Source: Candidatus Kerfeldbacteria bacterium (GTDB lineage: Bacteria > Patescibacteriota > Patescibacteriia > SBBC01 > CAIJZX01). From it: a DNA stretch of 14,247 nucleotides. Where the stretch lies: positions 1 to 14,247 of the forward strand of contig JACQBO010000060.1 of assembly GCA_016194465.1 (NCBI GenBank), written 5' to 3'. Made by a program: the position numbers and the translations under genes. How positions within the stretch are numbered: the first letter of the stretch is position 1; each line of letters begins with the position of its first letter. Below the pieces are notes generated by a model, which was given only the letters and a program-made list of their open reading frames with translations, was not told the DNA's origin and did no database searches. Shown piece after piece: positions 11,902 through 14,247 of this stretch.

Positions 11902-11966
11902 AAAAAAACCGTCCTGACCCGGGTCCCCGATCAAGTCGGGGACGATCCGGGGCGGAACGGTTTTTT
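11902..11966. terminator. bidirectional terminator between convergent genes
   Basis: A run of A plus CCGT (11902-11912) pairs with ACGG plus six T (11957-11966). Within it lies a perfect 8-bp stem, GTCCCCGA/TCGGGGAC, with a 5-base loop. Flanking A and T runs make it work in both directions, for the SRPBCC gene (plus) and the small peptide gene (minus). Confidence 0.88.
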
Positions 11967-11969
11967 GAT

Positions 11970-12119
11970 TTAGCCATGAATCGGCTTGCAGCAGTCGCAG
12001 TATTGGCACTTCAGCTGACCCCACGTGACGCTCCCATCGTCGGCGCTGGCGAACACCGCGGGTGCGAACGTCAACATCACCGTGATACCAAGAATGATCG
12101 CAACTAATGTTTTTTTCAT
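11970..12119 (-). CDS. tiny secreted Cys-rich peptide
   Basis: A 49-residue precursor. The first 24 or so residues are a textbook signal peptide (MKKT, hydrophobic core, AVFA-type cleavage motif). The mature product would be about 25 residues, SADDGSVTWGQLKCQYCDCC followed by KPIHG, with four cysteines as CxxCxCC plus a C-terminal His. The ATG at 12119 is chosen because a near-perfect AAAGGAGGTG (12134-12125) lies seven bases upstream of it, the best ribosome-binding site in the window; an in-frame ATG 36 bases upstream has none and would spoil the signal peptide. The Cys cluster could bind a metal or form disulfides. No family is recognised. It is transcribed towards the shared terminator and lies after the large C25-like gene. 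Confidence 0.82.
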   Translation of the reverse strand: MKKTLVAIILGITVMLTFAPAVFASADDGSVTWGQLKCQYCDCCKPIHG

Positions 12120-12124
12120 CGAGA

Positions 12125-12134
12125 CACCTCCTTT
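12125..12134 (-). promoter_or_regulatory. strong ribosome-binding site of the small peptide gene
   Basis: AAAGGAGGTG on the minus strand, seven bases (counted from AGGAGG) before the ATG. It decides the start and contrasts with the mostly Shine-Dalgarno-free genes around it. Confidence 0.9.
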
Positions 12135-12165
12135 CGTTGGTTCATAACAATTCACTCAAGAAGAA

Positions 12166-12193
12166 CCCAGAACCATCCTCCAATGGTTCCGGG
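12166..12193 (-). terminator. hairpin after the C25-like gene
   Basis: On the minus strand CCCGGAACCAT/ATGGTTCTGGG forms an 11-bp stem (one G-T pair) with a 6-base loop, followed by TTCTTCTT. The T-run is interrupted, so it could be a partial terminator allowing some read-through into the small peptide gene. Confidence 0.55.
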
Positions 12194-12218
12194 GTAAACT
12201 TGAAAGAACGTGTTGTCG

Positions 12219-14247
12219 TTAGTGCAGCAGGGTCAGCTTGACGACACGGGATTTATTCCCGACCGCCAGCTTGACGAAATACACGGAGCTGGCCACCCGA
12301 CGACCTTCGTTATCGGTGCCATTCCAGTCAATCGCGTACACCCCATTTGGCTGGGTCGTGTTGACCAGGGTTTTGATGGCCCGACCCCCGACATCGATGA
12401 CGGTCAGGTTGACTGGTTGTGTTCGTGACACGACGTACCGCAGCGTTGTCTGGCTGGAAAACGGATTTGGGCCGCCCAGCCAGAGTTGCGGCGTCGGATC
12501 TCCTGGCGCCGGTGCTTCGACGCTGACCACGGTATGATAGACCGGCAGATCGGCGATCCACCCCAGCCCGACGATGCCCTGGGCGTACTCGCACAGACCT
12601 TCGTCGCAAAGGTCTTGCTGAGTCTGCCGGAGGACTTGGGCGTTGGTCGTGAATCGTCCCGAGGCGGCGTTCTTATTGTACAGTCGAGCATACTCCAGGT
12701 GCTCGAACAAGTACCCCGCCCGCAGGTTACCAATGATGCTGACCGCCGCGGTGTTGATGTTTGGGTTGGCATGGAGCAGCTGTTCCGCTGGCGTCGGGGC
12801 ATATGGATTCACCCGCAGAATATCGGCCATGTCACAGCCGAAAGCGTTGATCCAAATCACTTGCGGCCGCCGGAGCATGCTGATGGTGAACGGATGGGCC
12901 ATATCGACCCGCCGGAGCATGACGTCGAAGATAGAACGGTTGGTGTAGTACGCCATGCCCTGCGAGCTACTAATCACACCGTTCATCATCGCCACCATCC
13001 GGGTCTGCATCGAGTCGTAGTTCGAGCAGTCCGGGCTGAACTGGCTTTGACGAATCGAGATGGTCGGTTGACCCAAGATATTCACCTGGGTTTCGATCCC
13101 TCGCAAGGTTGCCGCCGGTTCAGCGAGTGGCGCGCAGAATGGACTGTACCCCGGGATGTCGCCGTAAGCAAAGAGCGATGGACCGACCGGATGCAGGTAC
13201 GTCTGCATGTGCTGGAGTTTCGTCTGATCAGCGTTCTGCAACTGGCCGAGTGAATCCACCGGCAGCTGCATCACTGGCATGTCAGCCCGCCCATCACCAT
13301 TAAAGTCGGCGATGTTCAGGATCGACGCGCAGTTGCCAAACAGACATGAGCCGGTGCTATCCGCGGTATAGATAGGCCCCAAGGTAGTCAGGGGCCCGCC
13401 GATGATTTGCACTTGGGGCATACTGTCCGGTGGGATGCCGTTAGAGACAGCCGCGTCGTGGATGGACTTCAGGAGTTTGCGGGCCTGGTTGAGGTCCTTG
13501 CTGATGGACCAGACCTGGACCGTTTTGCCTGACGCCTGCCACGCGCTGACCACCGGCTGGATGGCCGATTGGAACTGCGGGAAGGTGTCGGGAACAAGGA
13601 CGACGAAATCGGTCACAGCCGCGGTGCTGCTACCATCATTGTCCGGCAATTTGTCGATTGAGGTCGATGCAAACGGTGGTTGCAACTGGGACCGCTGGTT
13701 CGTCATCCGGAGCACCGCCAGGTTCTCCGGCGGCGATCCGCACTTGATGATGGGACTGAGCGACTCTTCTCCATGCGCGGTTAATTCGGCGACCTGGTAG
13801 AACGCCCGTGGCGGACCAGGTACAACCGTTTCAAACCAATACGGGTTGAGCGCACTCGCGTCTCCCACCTCCTTGAGTACCGTTTGGTGGAACTGGTCCC
13901 CATAGATCCGGAAACCAGTCGTGCCTTGGTGCCAAGGAATGTAGCCGCCGATGTGAATGCCATCGGCTTCCGGCCAGGCGAAGCATCCCTCAAACATCGC
14001 CAAGGCATTGTAGCAGGTTTGGTCGCTGCTGACCGTAATGGGAATTGGGTAATCGTCACCCGCCGGACCGTGCCTATCGCCGTCGAGCTTCAGATAGAAG
14101 CTATTAGCGGACACACAGTTGCTGGCCACGACATGGATACTGCCCGAACCATTTTGACACGGGGTGGCCGTAACTTTCAGGTTCTGGGAGTCTACCCATT
14201 TGGCGTTGGAGAGTTGAACATACCCCGTCCCGTAGCTTCGAAAAGCA
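12219..14247 (-). CDS. C25/gingipain-like secreted protein with FlgD-like C-terminal domain (5' end outside window)
   Basis: 675 residues are visible; the frame stays open to the right window edge, so the GTG at 14129 is not the start. The N-terminal visible part is beta-rich. From about residue 213 a C25-like region begins: DFVVLVPDTFPQFQSAIQ then AWQASGKTVQVWSI, as in the start of gingipain-type catalytic domains. DFNGDGRADMPV...LPV (about 314-330) matches the family's NGDG..D..V.RLP motif. The probable nucleophile is Cys471 in WINAFGCDMAD. The segment that should hold the catalytic His (usually Y.GHGS) reads YYTNRS (about 434-438), so the His seems absent. Residues 590-675 (GGPNPFSSQTTLRY to the end) form a FlgD/T9SS-type beta-sandwich tail often found in secreted or surface proteins. 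An extracellular role is likely; protease activity is doubtful. Confidence 0.82.
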   Translation of the reverse strand, partial: AFRSYGTGYVQLSNAKWVDSQNLKVTATPCQNGSGSIHVVASNCVSANSFYLKLDGDRHGPAGDDYPIPITVSSDQTCYNALAMFEGCFAWPEADGIHIGGYIPWHQGTTGFRIYGDQFHQTVLKEVGDASALNPYWFETVVPGPPRAFYQVAELTAHGEESLSPIIKCGSPPENLAVLRMTNQRSQLQPPFASTSIDKLPDNDGSSTAAVTDFVVLVPDTFPQFQSAIQPVVSAWQASGKTVQVWSISKDLNQARKLLKSIHDAAVSNGIPPDSMPQVQIIGGPLTTLGPIYTADSTGSCLFGNCASILNIADFNGDGRADMPVMQLPVDSLGQLQNADQTKLQHMQTYLHPVGPSLFAYGDIPGYSPFCAPLAEPAATLRGIETQVNILGQPTISIRQSQFSPDCSNYDSMQTRMVAMMNGVISSSQGMAYYTNRSIFDVMLRRVDMAHPFTISMLRRPQVIWINAFGCDMADILRVNPYAPTPAEQLLHANPNINTAAVSIIGNLRAGYLFEHLEYARLYNKNAASGRFTTNAQVLRQTQQDLCDEGLCEYAQGIVGLGWIADLPVYHTVVSVEAPAPGDPTPQLWLGGPNPFSSQTTLRYVVSRTQPVNLTVIDVGGRAIKTLVNTTQPNGVYAIDWNGTDNEGRRVASSVYFVKLAVGNKSRVVKLTLLH

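Noticed and set aside
12119..12155. Longer form of the small peptide starting at 12155
   Set aside because: No ribosome-binding site there, and the added residues would precede a perfect signal peptide that has its own strong site.
12486..13253. 255-residue plus-strand reading frame opposite the C25-like gene
   Set aside because: Arg/His-rich shadow frame over a gene with recognisable motifs on the other strand; no start signals.
14127..14129. GTG at 14129 as start of the C25-like gene
   Set aside because: The frame is open up to the window edge with similar beta-rich sequence, so the true start lies outside.
1..14247. CRISPR arrays, insertion sequences, rRNA
   Set aside because: No repeat-spacer array, transposase or rRNA sequence seen anywhere in the window.

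Overview
The window looks like a piece of a small-genome, Gram-positive-like or candidate-phylum bacterium, most plausibly a member of the Patescibacteria/CPR. This is an inference from several signs: most genes lack a Shine-Dalgarno sequence; promoters are sigma70-like with TATACT or TACACT -10 boxes; membrane-anchored DsbA-like and HWHP-type proteins are present; a FlgD/T9SS-like tail sits on a C25-type protein; and the tRNA genes are odd. Nothing here fixes the taxon. TGA is used as an ordinary stop, as seen in the ATGA overlap at 4036-4039.

Region 1 (1-6,660, minus strand) is a copper-handling and thiol-redox island. Reading in the direction of transcription it holds: a 134-residue exported or membrane protein of unknown function; a membrane-anchored DsbA-like thioredoxin (CPFC); a TauE/SafE (DsbD-like) membrane protein fused to a C-terminal cupredoxin; a free HMA domain (CopZ-like); a cysteine-rich anchored protein with a PCCCKC motif; an anchored histidine-rich HWHP protein; and a P1B-1 Cu(I) ATPase (CopA). 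From the cupredoxin gene to copA the genes are almost gapless or overlapping, so this is a translationally coupled operon. Past copA comes a CsoR-type Cu(I) repressor with its own promoter, which carries two perfect G/C-tract palindromes of CsoR-operator type, and then a gene cut by the window edge. The long operon starts at a TTGACA-17-TACACT promoter. A 15-bp palindrome covers its -10 box, and the first start codon lies about where transcription should begin (leaderless).

Region 2 (6,630-10,020, plus strand) starts with a divergent promoter and a nested-hairpin leader. These precede a 99-residue protein with a zinc-ribbon-like CxxC...HxxxC motif, which ends at a textbook terminator. It continues with ftsH (612 aa, own promoter) and a polytopic membrane protein (own extended -10 promoter overlapping the ftsH stop).

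Region 3 (10,020-11,400) is the most unusual part. A tRNA-Ile with anticodon UAU is followed by a lipoprotein made of two related repeats, then a decayed tRNA 3' end and a copy of the tRNA promoter. After that comes a Russian-doll structure. An intact tRNA-Val(GAC) is flanked by a 17-bp perfect inverted repeat and sits inside the anticodon loop of a second tRNA split into halves. That second tRNA is itself flanked by a second, sequence-diverged inverted repeat inserted at the same anticodon-loop position of a third, truncated tRNA. The two stems differ by compensatory changes, so the nested fold appears to be maintained.

Region 4 (11,400-14,247) holds an SRPBCC/START-like protein (plus strand) and a shared bidirectional terminator. 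On the minus strand are a tiny secreted Cys-rich peptide and a large secreted C25/gingipain-like protein with a FlgD-like C-terminal tail, whose N-terminus lies outside the window.
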